Part shown: one piece after another, positions 1-7,485 of the stretch
Layout: each line of letters opens with the position of its first letter
How positions within the stretch are numbered: position 1 is the first letter of the stretch
Assembly: GCA_947629685.1 (NCBI GenBank)
Contig: CANREP010000022.1
Span: forward strand, 1 to 33,013
Direction of reading: 5' to 3'
DNA: 33,013 nucleotides
Source: an uncultured Phascolarctobacterium sp.
Lineage (GTDB): Bacteria > Bacillota > Negativicutes > Acidaminococcales > Acidaminococcaceae
Position numbers and translations under genes: made by a program
Notes under the pieces: model-generated
What the model was told of the DNA's origin: nothing
What the model saw: the letters and a program-made list of their open reading frames with translations, nothing else
The model's database searches: none

Positions 1-7
1 GAAAAAA

Positions 8-36
8 CGGCATAGCCGCATTCCACGACTATGCCG
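8..36 (-). terminator. Rho-independent terminator downstream of the small secreted protein gene
   Basis: Arms CGGCATAG and CTATGCCG form an 8-bp stem with a 13-nt loop. Read on the minus strand the stem is followed by TTTTTT. It lies about 100 nt after the stop codon at 141. Confidence 0.6.
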
Positions 37-140
37 AATTTTCCAGAGATCATAAATCCCTTAGTTGTACCGCCTTTACCGGGCTTGTTTATTTTTTAAT
101 CAGAAAGTTATCAAAGGGGATTTATTTTTGAGCGTTTATA

Positions 141-581
141 TCAGTCTGCATCATATACATAAACGATATTTTTAGCGGTATCTTTCTGCAGCACATTATA
201 TTTTACATCGCCTTCGCGGATATCTTTGTAATCAACATCTTCAGAAAGGTCATCGCCGATAGCCACCAGTTCGCTGCCGCCGATAACTACGCTGCTGATC
301 TGAACATAGGCATTACCTTGCGTAAATACCAAACGCGCTTTGCCGTCAGCATCAGTGGTTACGGTATGTTTTACTCCCTGATAATCATAATAATTTACTG
401 TTGCATTAGCCAGAGGAGCCCTGTTTTCATCAACAACTACATATACCAGCTGAGCCTTGCCGGGAGTCATTTCATAATGGGAAGCAGCTTCGTAAGCATT
501 GTGGAACGGATTATAACCGCCTGCAAAAGCAGTAGCGCTAACTGCCATAGCCATCACTAAACCTAACATCATTTTCTTCAT
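141..581 (-). CDS. Small secreted protein with a predicted Ig-like/carboxypeptidase-regulatory-like domain
   Basis: About 146 residues. The N-terminus is a clear Sec signal peptide: MKKMM, a hydrophobic stretch, then ATAFAGG with likely cleavage after AFA. The mature part contains a segment of the type VVDENRAPLANATVNYYD followed by TDADGKARL, which is the pattern of bacterial Ig-like or carboxypeptidase-regulatory-like beta-sandwich domains, so I infer an exported beta-sandwich. The ATG at 581 is preferred over a TTG two codons upstream because AGAAGTGA sits six bases before the ATG. The gene stands alone with its own promoter and terminator. No enzymatic motif is visible and the function is unknown. 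Confidence 0.75.
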   Translation of the reverse strand: MKKMMLGLVMAMAVSATAFAGGYNPFHNAYEAASHYEMTPGKAQLVYVVVDENRAPLANATVNYYDYQGVKHTVTTDADGKARLVFTQGNAYVQISSVVIGGSELVAIGDDLSEDVDYKDIREGDVKYNVLQKDTAKNIVYVYDAD

Positions 582-668
582 AAACAATCACTTCTCTTTC
601 TCTTAATAATTTTTTCGATTTGAGAAACTACCTTATTATTGGCAGTTTGCTTTTCTCTTCTTGATTTT

Positions 669-697
669 ATTATATAAAAATATCCTTAAAAATTCAA
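669..697 (-). promoter_or_regulatory. Sigma-70-type promoter of the secreted protein gene
   Basis: On the minus strand TTGAAT and TATAAT are separated by exactly 17 bases. The site lies about 90 bp upstream of the ATG at 581, in AT-rich DNA. Confidence 0.7.
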
Positions 698-742
698 TTA
701 AGGCAAGATTAGAGAAAGATTAAAATTTGATTAGAAAATTGT

Positions 743-776
743 AAAAGCCCTTCTCCACACCAGGAAAAGGGCTTTT
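743..776 (-). terminator. Terminator of dps
   Basis: Arms AAAAGCCCTT and AAGGGCTTTT form a strong stem, which extends inward through TTCC/GGAG. It begins about 20 nt after the dps stop codon. The 3' arm ends in TTTT on either strand. Confidence 0.75.
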
Positions 777-798
777 GTCTGTATTTACGCCATCACAG

Positions 799-1230
799 TC
801 AGGCTTTCAGCTGTTTTAACATCCACACAGCCTTGGTAAAATTCTTAATATAATCATCCATCATAGCGGAGATGATGAAATTTTCTTCGGCGTCGGCAGC
901 TTTTTTGATGTCGATTACTTCTGCCAGCAGCAGGCTGTAGTCTTTCTCCACTTCCGCCAAGATAACGTCAGATTTAACAAACTGCGCTGCCGCCTCTTGG
1001 ATAGACGCATGGGCAGTAAAATCTTTTAAAGAAGCCAGCGGCTGTCCTTCCAGCATCAGGATGCTTTCCGCAACTTCGTCGACTGCTTTGTTAATATCGT
1101 TATAATACTCTTCCAGTTTTGCATGTACGGTGAAGAAATCACTGCCTTTGATATACCAGTGGAAATTTTGCAGTTTATGATATTCTACGACGAGATTTGC
1201 CAGTAAATGATTTAATTTGTTAACTAACAT
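799..1230 (-). CDS. dps: Dps-family miniferritin (DNA-binding protein from starved cells)
   Basis: 143 residues, slightly shorter than many Dps proteins (about 150-165) because the N-terminal tail is short. The intersubunit ferroxidase ligands are present at the family spacing: H24 and H36, then D51 and E55 in a DEVAESILML segment. Dps proteins form 12-mers in the cytoplasm that oxidise Fe(II), usually with hydrogen peroxide, store ferric iron and protect DNA. There are few basic residues at the N-terminus, so DNA binding by a lysine tail is not evident and the protein may act mainly as a miniferritin. The start ATG follows AGGAGGT at good spacing. It is a single-gene unit with its own promoter, palindromes and terminator. 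Confidence 0.93.
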   Translation of the reverse strand: MLVNKLNHLLANLVVEYHKLQNFHWYIKGSDFFTVHAKLEEYYNDINKAVDEVAESILMLEGQPLASLKDFTAHASIQEAAAQFVKSDVILAEVEKDYSLLLAEVIDIKKAADAEENFIISAMMDDYIKNFTKAVWMLKQLKA

Positions 1231-1272
1231 ATTAGTTACCTCCTGAGTTTATTTTAGTTAGTCTTAGCTAAC
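1221..1272. promoter_or_regulatory. Two inverted repeats over the dps leader and start codon, candidate metalloregulator operators
   Basis: TAACTAA-CATA-TTAGTTA (1221-1238) overlaps the start codon and Shine-Dalgarno region. GTTAG-TCTTAG-CTAAC (1257-1272) lies just downstream of the -10 box. Both use the same TTAGTTA/TAACTAA word. The word resembles half-sites of DtxR/IdeR-type boxes (TTAGGTTAG...CTAACCTAA), although the spacing differs. No such regulator gene is in the window. Confidence 0.45.
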
Positions 1273-1282
1273 CTTTGATGTA

Positions 1283-1311
1283 AGTATACTATGCTTTACT
1301 GTTACTGTCAA
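1283..1311 (-). promoter_or_regulatory. Sigma-70 promoter of dps
   Basis: Minus-strand TTGACA, a 17-base spacer and TATACT give an almost perfect consensus. The predicted transcript starts inside or just before the 1257-1272 palindrome, so a bound repressor would block it. Confidence 0.85.
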
Positions 1312-1390
1312 GTGTTTCGAATAATTTTTCTTAATTAAAATTATGTGTTATTTTCGATATTGAATATATTGCTCCGCAACATAAAAATAA

Positions 1391-1415
1391 CAGCGGCTCC
1401 TTAACGGTACTGCTG
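1391..1415. terminator. Weak hairpin after the Mo gene block
   Basis: CAGCGG and CTGCTG can pair with one wobble. There is a T-run on the plus strand and TTATTTTTAT on the minus strand. It lies about 50 nt beyond the stop codon of the ModE-like gene and could end that operon, but the minus-strand pairing has a mismatch. Confidence 0.3.
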
Positions 1416-1465
1416 CTTTTTTTCATTGTCAGCATATATGCTTTAATATCTTACATCAACAGAGC

Positions 1466-1849
1466 TTACGGCTGCCAGCCTGCATCGGCATCAGCTTGCG
1501 CAGCAGCTGCAAAATACCTGCTGAAAGCAGCCGCTGCCTGGCGCTGCACCTCCTGCTCAAAGGCTTCATAGCGCGCGAGCAGTTCTCTTCCCTCAGGCGT
1601 CAAACGGCTGCCTCCCCCGTCGCGTCCGCCGCTGCTGCTGGTCACCAGCGCATAACCCAGGTCTGCTTCCGCACGATGCAGTATCCTCCACGCCTTGCTG
1701 GAAGACATCCCCATAGCTTTATAGGCTGCCGACAGCGAGCCAAAAGCTTCGGTAAGGCGCAGCAGCTGGGCCACACCTTTGCCGAAAGCAATTTCTTTAT
1801 TATATACGCGTACTTTGACGTGAAAATTTTCCGGTTGGGTATACATCAT
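1466..1849 (-). CDS. ModE-like molybdate regulator, DNA-binding domain only
   Basis: 127 residues from the ATG at 1849, placed one base after the stop codon of the preceding gene; an upstream TTG would add six residues. The sequence LTEAFGSLSAAYKAMGMSSS, then KAWRILHRAEADLG and GGRDGGGSRLTPEGRELL, is the winged helix-turn-helix of the ModE N-terminal (LysR-like HTH) family. E. coli ModE is about 262 residues with two C-terminal Mop domains that bind molybdate or tungstate. Those domains are absent here, and the Ala-rich tail (residues about 105-127) shows no Mop motif. It is the last gene of the mod-moa block, so control of molybdenum transport and cofactor genes is likely. How it senses metal is unclear. 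Confidence 0.85.
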   Translation of the reverse strand: MMYTQPENFHVKVRVYNKEIAFGKGVAQLLRLTEAFGSLSAAYKAMGMSSSKAWRILHRAEADLGYALVTSSSGGRDGGGSRLTPEGRELLARYEAFEQEVQRQAAAAFSRYFAAAAQADADAGWQP

Positions 1850-1850
1850 C

Positions 1851-2897
1851 TTACCAGCCCTTACCAAAACCGCAATTTGGGAAAGTGCAGACAGCGCAGT
1901 TCAGGCATAAACCTCCCTGCCCCAGAGCGGCAAGCTCCTCAGCAGTTATCCTGTCGTCGGCAGCTGCGCGCGGCAAAACCAAATCAAATACCGTCCTGCC
2001 GGCGTACATGACGCAGCCCGGCAATCCCATTACCGGCACCACGTCGCCATTATCCTTATGATAATAGGACAGCAGGAACATAGCTCCCGGCAGTACCGGC
2101 GCGCCGTAAGACACAATTTCCGCCCCGGTATTCTTAATCGCCAGCGGCGTGCGGTCGTCCGGGTCCACGCTCATGCCGCCGGTACACAAAACCAGCTCTG
2201 CACCGTGCTCATGGATGGCTTCCAAAACAGCGGCGGTAATGGCCTGATGCTCGTCAGCAAGCACAGTTTTAAAATTTACCTCTATGCCATATTCCGCCAG
2301 CTTTGCTTCTACAACCGGCGTAAAGGTATCCTTGATCCTGCCATGATATACCTCGCTGCCGGTAGTAATAATCGCCGCGTGCTTTTTTACATAGGGCAGC
2401 AGGCTGAAAATCGGCGTCGCGCCGCACTGCTCCTGCATTCTTTGCATTTTTTCCTTAGCAATAACTAAAGGAATTATCCTTGTTCCTGCCAGCTTGTCGC
2501 CTTTTTTTACCGGCGTATTGCCATGACGGGAAGCAATCATCATCTCGCCAAAGTTGTTGACAAAACGCAGTTTATCATTATCCACTTTAAATAGTCCGTC
2601 AAAGGCTGCCGACAGCTCAATTTTACCTTCTTTTACTTCCGAGGCCAGCATCCCCTCATTTTGGCAGACCTGCCGCAGTATTTGCGCCGCATCGTTCTCA
2701 TGCAGCATATTTGCGTCATTTTCCCACACATAAAGATGCTCCTTGCCGATGGAAAGCAGCACGGGAATATCTTCCGCAGTCACGATATGTCCTTTGCGGA
2801 AAACTGCGTCCTTTGTCACCCCTCTGATAATCTGCGTCATATCGTGCGCCAGCACGCAGCCGATAGCTTCTTCTGTCTTAATCAGTTTCATCATCAT
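1851..2897 (-). CDS. MoeA-like molybdopterin-binding protein with a C-terminal four-cysteine tail
   Basis: 348 residues. A MoaB/MogA/MoeA-type molybdopterin-binding fold is seen in TTGSEVYHGRIKD (about 177-189), CTGGMSVDPDDRTP (about 240-253), the YGAPVLPGAM stretch and VMGLPGCVMYAGRTVFD near the end. It is shorter than classical MoeA (about 400 residues). The last 18 residues hold C331, C334, C337 and C342 (CxxCxxCx4C) followed by GFGKG, which suggests a metal or Fe-S site. Three ATGs occur in tandem at 2897, 2894 and 2891; the third is best spaced from GGAG. The first ATG overlaps the modA stop codon as ATGA. Proteins like this recur in SDMH loci. A role in molybdate insertion or cofactor maturation is inferred. 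Confidence 0.8.
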   Translation of the reverse strand: MMMKLIKTEEAIGCVLAHDMTQIIRGVTKDAVFRKGHIVTAEDIPVLLSIGKEHLYVWENDANMLHENDAAQILRQVCQNEGMLASEVKEGKIELSAAFDGLFKVDNDKLRFVNNFGEMMIASRHGNTPVKKGDKLAGTRIIPLVIAKEKMQRMQEQCGATPIFSLLPYVKKHAAIITTGSEVYHGRIKDTFTPVVEAKLAEYGIEVNFKTVLADEHQAITAAVLEAIHEHGAELVLCTGGMSVDPDDRTPLAIKNTGAEIVSYGAPVLPGAMFLLSYYHKDNGDVVPVMGLPGCVMYAGRTVFDLVLPRAAADDRITAEELAALGQGGLCLNCAVCTFPNCGFGKGW

Positions 2898-3685
2898 TGC
2901 TCCTGTCTTACTACGGCAAAACCCGCTTCTTCAAAAACTCCGGCAGCTTCCTTACTGCGCAGGAAATCGTAAAATTTACCTGCTGCCTGCGGATGAGGCA
3001 CCTGTTTTAAAATACCCATGGGATAAATTACCGGTTTAGCTAATACTCCTGCCGGCGCTTCGGCAACCACTTTCACTTTATCGCTGGCAGCCGCATCTGT
3101 AGCGTACACGATGCCTGCATCGGCGCTACCTTCCGCAACCCAGTGCAACACTTCGGTAACATTGGTGCCAAGGCTCGCCTTACTGCTCACCTGCTGCCAC
3201 AGTCCCAGTTTTTCTAACGCTTCTTTAGCATACTGCCCCGCAGGCACGCTTTTGGGGTCGCCGACAGCCGGCTGAACAGCAGCAGCAATATCAGTAAAAG
3301 CAGCCGCCTTTTTTTCACTGGCAGCCGGTACGATAAGCACCAGCTTATTTTCCAGAAGCGGCACTGTTCTCTGCTTATCAATGTAGCCTTTATCTGTCAG
3401 CGCCTGCATCTGCTTAGTAGCCGCAGAGATAAAGATGTCGGCCGCCAACCCCTGCTCAATCTGCATCTGCAGCTTGCCGGAGCTGTCGTAGGTGCCTTCA
3501 ATCTTAATATCAGGATATTTTTTATTAAACATGGGAATCAGTTTTTCCGTAAATACCTTTTCCAGACTGGCTGCTGCGGCAATCCTTACCTGCTGCTTTT
3601 CCGCCGGCTTATCGTTACCGCAGCCTGCCAGCACACCTGCGCATACTGCCAGCAGCAGCAAACCGCTCAAGATTTTTTTCAACAT
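2894..3685 (-). CDS. modA: Molybdate ABC transporter substrate-binding lipoprotein
   Basis: 263 residues. It has a lipoprotein signal peptide with lipobox LAGC, the lipidated residue being C22. The mature part begins VRIAAAASLEKVFTEKLIPMFNKKYPDIKIEGTYDSSGKLQMQIEQG, where the AAASL and DSSGKL segments carry the oxyanion-binding serines of the ModA/WtpA type. DADIFISA-like and GTNVTEVLHWVAEGSADAGIVYATDA segments complete the periplasmic-binding fold. It captures molybdate or tungstate outside the cytoplasmic membrane and hands it to ModB/ModC. It overlaps modC by 7 bp and the MoeA-like gene by 4 bp, so all are co-transcribed. Start follows GAGGG. Confidence 0.95.
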   Translation of the reverse strand: MLKKILSGLLLLAVCAGVLAGCGNDKPAEKQQVRIAAAASLEKVFTEKLIPMFNKKYPDIKIEGTYDSSGKLQMQIEQGLAADIFISAATKQMQALTDKGYIDKQRTVPLLENKLVLIVPAASEKKAAAFTDIAAAVQPAVGDPKSVPAGQYAKEALEKLGLWQQVSSKASLGTNVTEVLHWVAEGSADAGIVYATDAAASDKVKVVAEAPAGVLAKPVIYPMGILKQVPHPQAAGKFYDFLRSKEAAGVFEEAGFAVVRQEQ

Positions 3686-4341
3686 GTTGCACCCTCCTCA
3701 GATAAAATCCCCTGATGAATAAATAACACTTTGTCGCTTAACCGCTCTATTTCCTGCCTGTCGTGGCTCACCAGCACGGAAATACCGCCATATTCTGCCA
3801 GCAGCTGCTGCAGCTGTTCCTGCAGTTTGTCTTTGAGCTGCGTATCCAGAGCAGAAAAAGGCTCGTCCAGCAAAATTACTTCCGGCTCCACCGCCATCAG
3901 CCTGGCTAAGGCTGCGCGCTGCTTCTGCCCGCCGGAAAGCTGCCGCGGATAACGTGCCGCCAGTCCCTGCAGCTGAAATTTGTTCATCATGGCCGTTACA
4001 ATAGCCAGGCAATGCTCTTTCGCCAATCCTTTGGCGCGCGGCCCGCACATGATATTTTCGGCAACACTCATATTAGGAAAAAGGGCATAGCTTTGAAACA
4101 GATAGCCAACCCTGCGCTGCTGAGGCGGCAGGTTGATTTTAGCTGCGCTGTCAAACAGCACCCTGCCGTTTAAGACAATCCTGCCGCTGTCGGGCGTTTC
4201 AATACCCGCCAGACATTTGAGCAGCATACTCTTGCCGCTGCCGCTGCTGCCCATCAGTCCCAGTACCCCGTCCTGCAACACAAGCTCTGCTTGCAGAGTA
4301 AATTCTTTCAATTTTTTGCTGATATTTATTTCCACCTGCAT
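3679..4341 (-). CDS. modC: Molybdate ABC transporter ATP-binding protein (short form without Mop domain)
   Basis: 220 residues. Walker A GSSGSGKS at 31-38, Q-loop FQSYALFP near 82-89, signature LSGGQ at 135-139, Walker B VILLDEP at 155-161 and switch histidine H193 are all intact, so it should be an active ATPase. Classical ModC is about 350 residues with a C-terminal Mop domain that binds molybdate and regulates transport; here the protein stops after the ABC domain. The start ATG follows AGGAGGG and lies one base after the modB stop codon. Its place between modB and modA identifies the substrate as molybdate or tungstate. Confidence 0.93.
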   Translation of the reverse strand: MQVEINISKKLKEFTLQAELVLQDGVLGLMGSSGSGKSMLLKCLAGIETPDSGRIVLNGRVLFDSAAKINLPPQQRRVGYLFQSYALFPNMSVAENIMCGPRAKGLAKEHCLAIVTAMMNKFQLQGLAARYPRQLSGGQKQRAALARLMAVEPEVILLDEPFSALDTQLKDKLQEQLQQLLAEYGGISVLVSHDRQEIERLSDKVLFIHQGILSEEGATC

Positions 4342-4342
4342 C

Positions 4343-5023
4343 TTAGCCCTCCTGCTGCTTTTTACAACGATACAGATACCAGTTCATACCTACTACCATC
4401 ACCAGGCATACTGCCAGAATGATGACAACATACCCGCAAGCAGTATCCATCTCGCCGGCAGCCACAGAGGAATACACCGCCAGCGGCAGCGTCCTGGTCT
4501 TACCGGCAATATTACCGGCAATCATGGCTGTTGCACCAAATTCTCCTAACCCACGGGCAAAGGAAAGCACGCCGCCGGAGACGATACCCGGCAGCGCATT
4601 AGGCAGCAGTACCCGCCAAAAGATGCTGCACTCTGACATTCCCAGCGTGCGTCCTGCCTGCAGCAGCTCCACATCTACCTGTTCAAAAGCGCCGCGGGCA
4701 GACCTGTACATGAGCGGAAACGCGATAACCGCTGCCGCCAGCACCGTCGCCAGCCAGGAAAAAGCTATCTGGATACCAAAATTATCCAGAAAAAACCTGC
4801 CTAATATTCTGTTATTGCCAAACAAATACAGCAGGAAGAAACCTGCAACCGTAGGCGGCAGCACCAGCGGCACCGTCAGCACGCCGTCAGCAATAATCTT
4901 CGTTGCCTCGCGTTTGCGGCTCACTACCCACCAGGCAGTCAGGATGCCCGCAAAAAAAACTATCGCCATGGTCGCCGCCGCTGTCTGCAGGGAAATCCAG
5001 ACGGGAGATAAATCCAGCATCAT
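4343..5023 (-). CDS. modB: Molybdate ABC transporter permease
   Basis: About 226 residues with five or so hydrophobic segments. The ABC-permease EAA-like loop is seen in ELLQAGRTLGMSECSIFWRV followed by LPNALPGIVSGG. GLGEFGATAMIAGN is typical of ModB/CysT-family permeases. The ATG at 5023 is chosen over an in-frame GTG at 5032 because it forms an ATGA overlap with the upstream stop codon and has GGAG eight bases before it. It forms the membrane channel through which ModA-bound molybdate enters, driven by ModC. Confidence 0.94.
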   Translation of the reverse strand: MMLDLSPVWISLQTAAATMAIVFFAGILTAWWVVSRKREATKIIADGVLTVPLVLPPTVAGFFLLYLFGNNRILGRFFLDNFGIQIAFSWLATVLAAAVIAFPLMYRSARGAFEQVDVELLQAGRTLGMSECSIFWRVLLPNALPGIVSGGVLSFARGLGEFGATAMIAGNIAGKTRTLPLAVYSSVAAGEMDTACGYVVIILAVCLVMVVGMNWYLYRCKKQQEG

Positions 5024-5970
5024 CTTCCGCACTCCGCTTCTGTTCCCCGCAAAATCTTCAGTCCATGTTCCAACTGCGGCAGCACCAGCTGCAAGCTTTC
5101 TTCTACAGCTTTTCTGCTGCCCGGAAGATTAACAATCAGCGTCTGATTGCGCAGCACCGCAACGCCCCGGCCCAGCATGGCTCGCGGCGTTATCTGCATG
5201 GAGCCGGCGCGGATAGCTTCCGCAATTCCTGGTACGTTCCTGGTAGCCACTGCCATGGTTGCTTCCGGCGTGCAGTCACGCGGCGACATGCCAGTGCCCC
5301 CGGTAGTGATAATCAGCGCCGCCTGCCTGCCGTCGCACAGACGGATAAGCTCGCGCTCAATGCGCGCCTGATCGTCCGGCAGCAGCAGTTCTTCAATAAC
5401 CTCATAGCCAGCCGCACGCAGCAGCTGCACCGCCAACGGCCCGCTGGTATCCTGCCGCTCTCCGGCAAAGCCTTTATCGCTTAAAGTTACCACGGCAGCT
5501 GTAAAAGGCGCATCCGGCGCAGGCAGCACAGCTTTCATCTCATCGCCCGGCTTAATCGTACCTCCCTGCAGTACTTCGGCAAAAACTCCTTCCCGCGGCA
5601 TGATGCAGTCGCCTACCCGCTTGTAAATCTGACAGTGAGTATGACATTCCTTACCAATCTGCGTCATCTTTAAAATTACCTCGCCGCAAAAAAGCTTAGT
5701 CCCTACCGGCAGGTTTTTAAAATCCAGTCCCTCTACCAGAATATTTTCCCCAAAAGCGCCTACCTGCGCCTGTCCGCCGCGGGCATTAAACTCCTGCACT
5801 TTATTATAAGAAAGCAGGCTCACCTGACGGTGCCAGCTGCCAGCATGGGCGTCATTGACGATGCCATAGCCAGCCCTTAGCTCCGCTTGCGTTACTGGCA
5901 TCTTTTCCGTACCGCGCCGCTCGCTGATGCACACAGCTTTAACGATGCCGCATAAACTTTTTATTTCCAC
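5020..5970 (-). CDS. MOSC domain-MogA/MoaB fusion protein (molybdenum cofactor biosynthesis)
   Basis: 316 residues with two domains. Residues about 15-148 are a MOSC domain ([14 protein letters not shown], then [16 protein letters not shown] with C109, C113 and C122), a fold linked to binding and transfer of sulfur on molybdenum cofactor enzymes. Residues about 155-316 are MogA/MoaB-like: [17 protein letters not shown] and [17 protein letters not shown] are the molybdopterin-adenylation motifs. The fusion suggests coupling of molybdopterin adenylation with sulfur (or selenium) handling; that coupling is inference. The start is GTG inside the end of moaC, with GGTGA upstream. The next Met is too far inside the MOSC domain. 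Confidence 0.88.
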   Translation of the reverse strand: MEIKSLCGIVKAVCISERRGTEKMPVTQAELRAGYGIVNDAHAGSWHRQVSLLSYNKVQEFNARGGQAQVGAFGENILVEGLDFKNLPVGTKLFCGEVILKMTQIGKECHTHCQIYKRVGDCIMPREGVFAEVLQGGTIKPGDEMKAVLPAPDAPFTAAVVTLSDKGFAGERQDTSGPLAVQLLRAAGYEVIEELLLPDDQARIERELIRLCDGRQAALIITTGGTGMSPRDCTPEATMAVATRNVPGIAEAIRAGSMQITPRAMLGRGVAVLRNQTLIVNLPGSRKAVEESLQLVLPQLEHGLKILRGTEAECGR

Positions 5971-6440
5971 GTAAAATCACCGCTCTTTCCGCCCCTTTTT
6001 GCTGTTAAGTGCACGTCCGTAATAACCATGCCTTTATCAATGGCCTTACACATATCATAAATAGTCAAAAGCGCTGTCTGCACGCCTGTCAGCGCCTCCA
6101 TTTCCACGCCTGTCCTGCCGTCCGTTTGCACTGTGCAGACTGCTTTAACAGCGGGCTGCTTGCCGTCCTCAAGGCAAAAATCAACCGCACATTTAGTAAG
6201 CATCAGAGGATGGCAAAGCGGAATCAAGTCTGACGTTTTTTTTGCCCCCATGATACCGGCAATCCTGGCAACGCCCAGCACGTCGCCTTTTTTCACGCTG
6301 CCTGCTTTAATGCTGTCAAAAATTTCCCGGCAGACCAATATTCTCCCCTGGGCCACGGCAACACGCTCCGTAACCTGTTTATCGGATATATCTACCATGA
6401 TGGCATTACCGCTGCCGTCAAAATGTGTTAATTCTGCCAT
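5961..6440 (-). CDS. moaC: Cyclic pyranopterin monophosphate synthase
   Basis: 159 residues, the normal family length. Motifs: [18 protein letters not shown] near the N-terminus, [13 protein letters not shown] in the middle, and [28 protein letters not shown] with the conserved Asp and Lys of the active site, then KRGGKSG at the end. It converts the MoaA product, 3',8-cyclo-GTP, into cyclic pyranopterin monophosphate. The start ATG follows AGGAGG. It is one base after moaA and overlaps the MOSC-Mog gene by 10 bp. moaD and moaE, needed for the next step, are not in the window. Confidence 0.96.
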   Translation of the reverse strand: MAELTHFDGSGNAIMVDISDKQVTERVAVAQGRILVCREIFDSIKAGSVKKGDVLGVARIAGIMGAKKTSDLIPLCHPLMLTKCAVDFCLEDGKQPAVKAVCTVQTDGRTGVEMEALTGVQTALLTIYDMCKAIDKGMVITDVHLTAKRGGKSGDFTWK

Positions 6441-6441
6441 T

Positions 6442-7398
6442 TTATCCTCCTATCTCATTCATCGTAAAAGCTGCCGGAGCATGTTCAAAATCATGTCCCA
6501 GCGGCTTTTGGCTTACTGCCTGTACAAGCGCCTGACGCAGGACTGCTGCATCCGCGCCGCTGCGCAGCAGCTCTCGCAAGTCAACGCCGCTGTGGCCGTA
6601 TAGACAGGTTTTCAGATAACCAGCCGCCGTCAGCCTTATCCTGTTGCAGCAGGAGCAAAATTTTCCGTGCAGCGGCTCGATAAATCCCACCGGCGTTTGC
6701 CCGTCTAAGCGATAATACACTGCCGGCCCGCCGCCATAGATAGTTTTATCCGGCGTCAGCGTAAAGCCCGCTGCCGTCAGCCTGCTTCTGATTTCACTGC
6801 CGGAAAGCCCCTGCACCGCATTATTGCAGCTTAAAGGCATCAGCTCGATAAAGCGCAGCGGCACCTGCAGTTTTTGTGCAAACGTTACCAGCTCCAACAG
6901 CTCTGCCTCAGATGTATCCTGCAAAGGCACGCAGTTCAGCTTTACCTTTATTCCCGCAGCGCAAGCCTGGCTGACAGCACTGATAACTTCATCCAGCCTG
7001 TCTGCACCTGTTATCTGAACATAGCGCTGCCTGTCCAGAGTATCCAGACTGATATTGATGCCGTCCAGTCCCAGACGCACCAGTTCCGGCAGTACCTCCG
7101 GCAGCAGTATGCCGTTCGTAGTCAGAGTCACCTTGCCGCATCCTGCCAGCTGTTTGAGCTTGCGCAGGAAAAAAACGCAGTCACGCCGCAGCAAAGGCTC
7201 GCCGCCGGTAACCTTGAAGCGCCGTATTCCCAGCGATGCAGCTGCACGGCATACGGCCAGTATTTCTTCATAGGTAAGAATCTCGCTGTGAGCCAGTTGC
7301 TGAGCAACCTCCGGCCTGCAGTAACAGCAGCGTAGGTTGCAGCGGTCGGTCAGCGATATTCTCAGATAATTTATTTCACGTCCATATTGATCGCGCAT
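6442..7398 (-). CDS. moaA: GTP 3',8-cyclase (radical SAM)
   Basis: 318 residues, near the usual 325-340. The radical SAM cluster motif is C20-x3-C24-x2-C27, and TGGEPLLRR near 64-72 is the SAM-binding GGEP motif. The C-terminal substrate-binding [4Fe-4S] site is C248, C251 and C265. The protein ends in Gly-Gly, as functional MoaA proteins do. It rearranges GTP in the first step of molybdopterin synthesis. It is the first gene after the hydroxylase terminator and has AAGGAG six bases before the ATG. That Shine-Dalgarno directly abuts a perfect palindrome, which suggests dedicated regulation. Confidence 0.96.
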   Translation of the reverse strand: MRDQYGREINYLRISLTDRCNLRCCYCRPEVAQQLAHSEILTYEEILAVCRAAASLGIRRFKVTGGEPLLRRDCVFFLRKLKQLAGCGKVTLTTNGILLPEVLPELVRLGLDGINISLDTLDRQRYVQITGADRLDEVISAVSQACAAGIKVKLNCVPLQDTSEAELLELVTFAQKLQVPLRFIELMPLSCNNAVQGLSGSEIRSRLTAAGFTLTPDKTIYGGGPAVYYRLDGQTPVGFIEPLHGKFCSCCNRIRLTAAGYLKTCLYGHSGVDLRELLRSGADAAVLRQALVQAVSQKPLGHDFEHAPAAFTMNEIGG

Positions 7399-7410
7399 AG
7401 CTATCTCCTT

Positions 7411-7440
7411 AACCGTTTATCTCAAGCAAGATAAACGGTT
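7411..7440. promoter_or_regulatory. 30-bp perfect palindrome abutting the moaA ribosome-binding site
   Basis: The 12-base arms AACCGTTTATCT and AGATAAACGGTT flank a 6-base centre. The right end of the element on the minus strand touches AAGGAG of moaA. A TTTACA / GATAAA pair with 18-base spacing overlaps it, so it could be an operator over a promoter or an RNA hairpin. It has no T-run of its own. The geometry resembles ModE sites (two AT-rich half-sites around a short centre), and a ModE-like gene ends this operon. Confidence 0.6.
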
Positions 7441-7444
7441 GTAA

Positions 7445-7476
7445 AAAACAAATGTGGTATTACCCACATTTGTTTT
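7445..7476 (-). terminator. Rho-independent terminator after the hydroxylase Mo subunit
   Basis: Arms AAAACAAATGTGG and CCACATTTGTTTT form a 13-bp stem with a 6-nt loop. On the minus strand the 3' arm runs into TTTTTT. It begins 9 nt after the stop codon of the molybdenum-subunit gene, so moaA probably needs readthrough or its own promoter. Confidence 0.85.
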
Positions 7477-7485
7477 CTGATTTTT

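Noticed and set aside
1391-1415. Second terminator for an unseen plus-strand gene
   Set aside because: The T-run is better on the plus strand, but no plus-strand gene precedes it. I kept it only as a low-confidence hairpin.
7399-7485. Molybdenum-cofactor riboswitch upstream of moaA
   Set aside because: Only 87 bp separate the genes and they are filled by a terminator and a simple palindrome. The multi-helix Moco RNA motif cannot fit.
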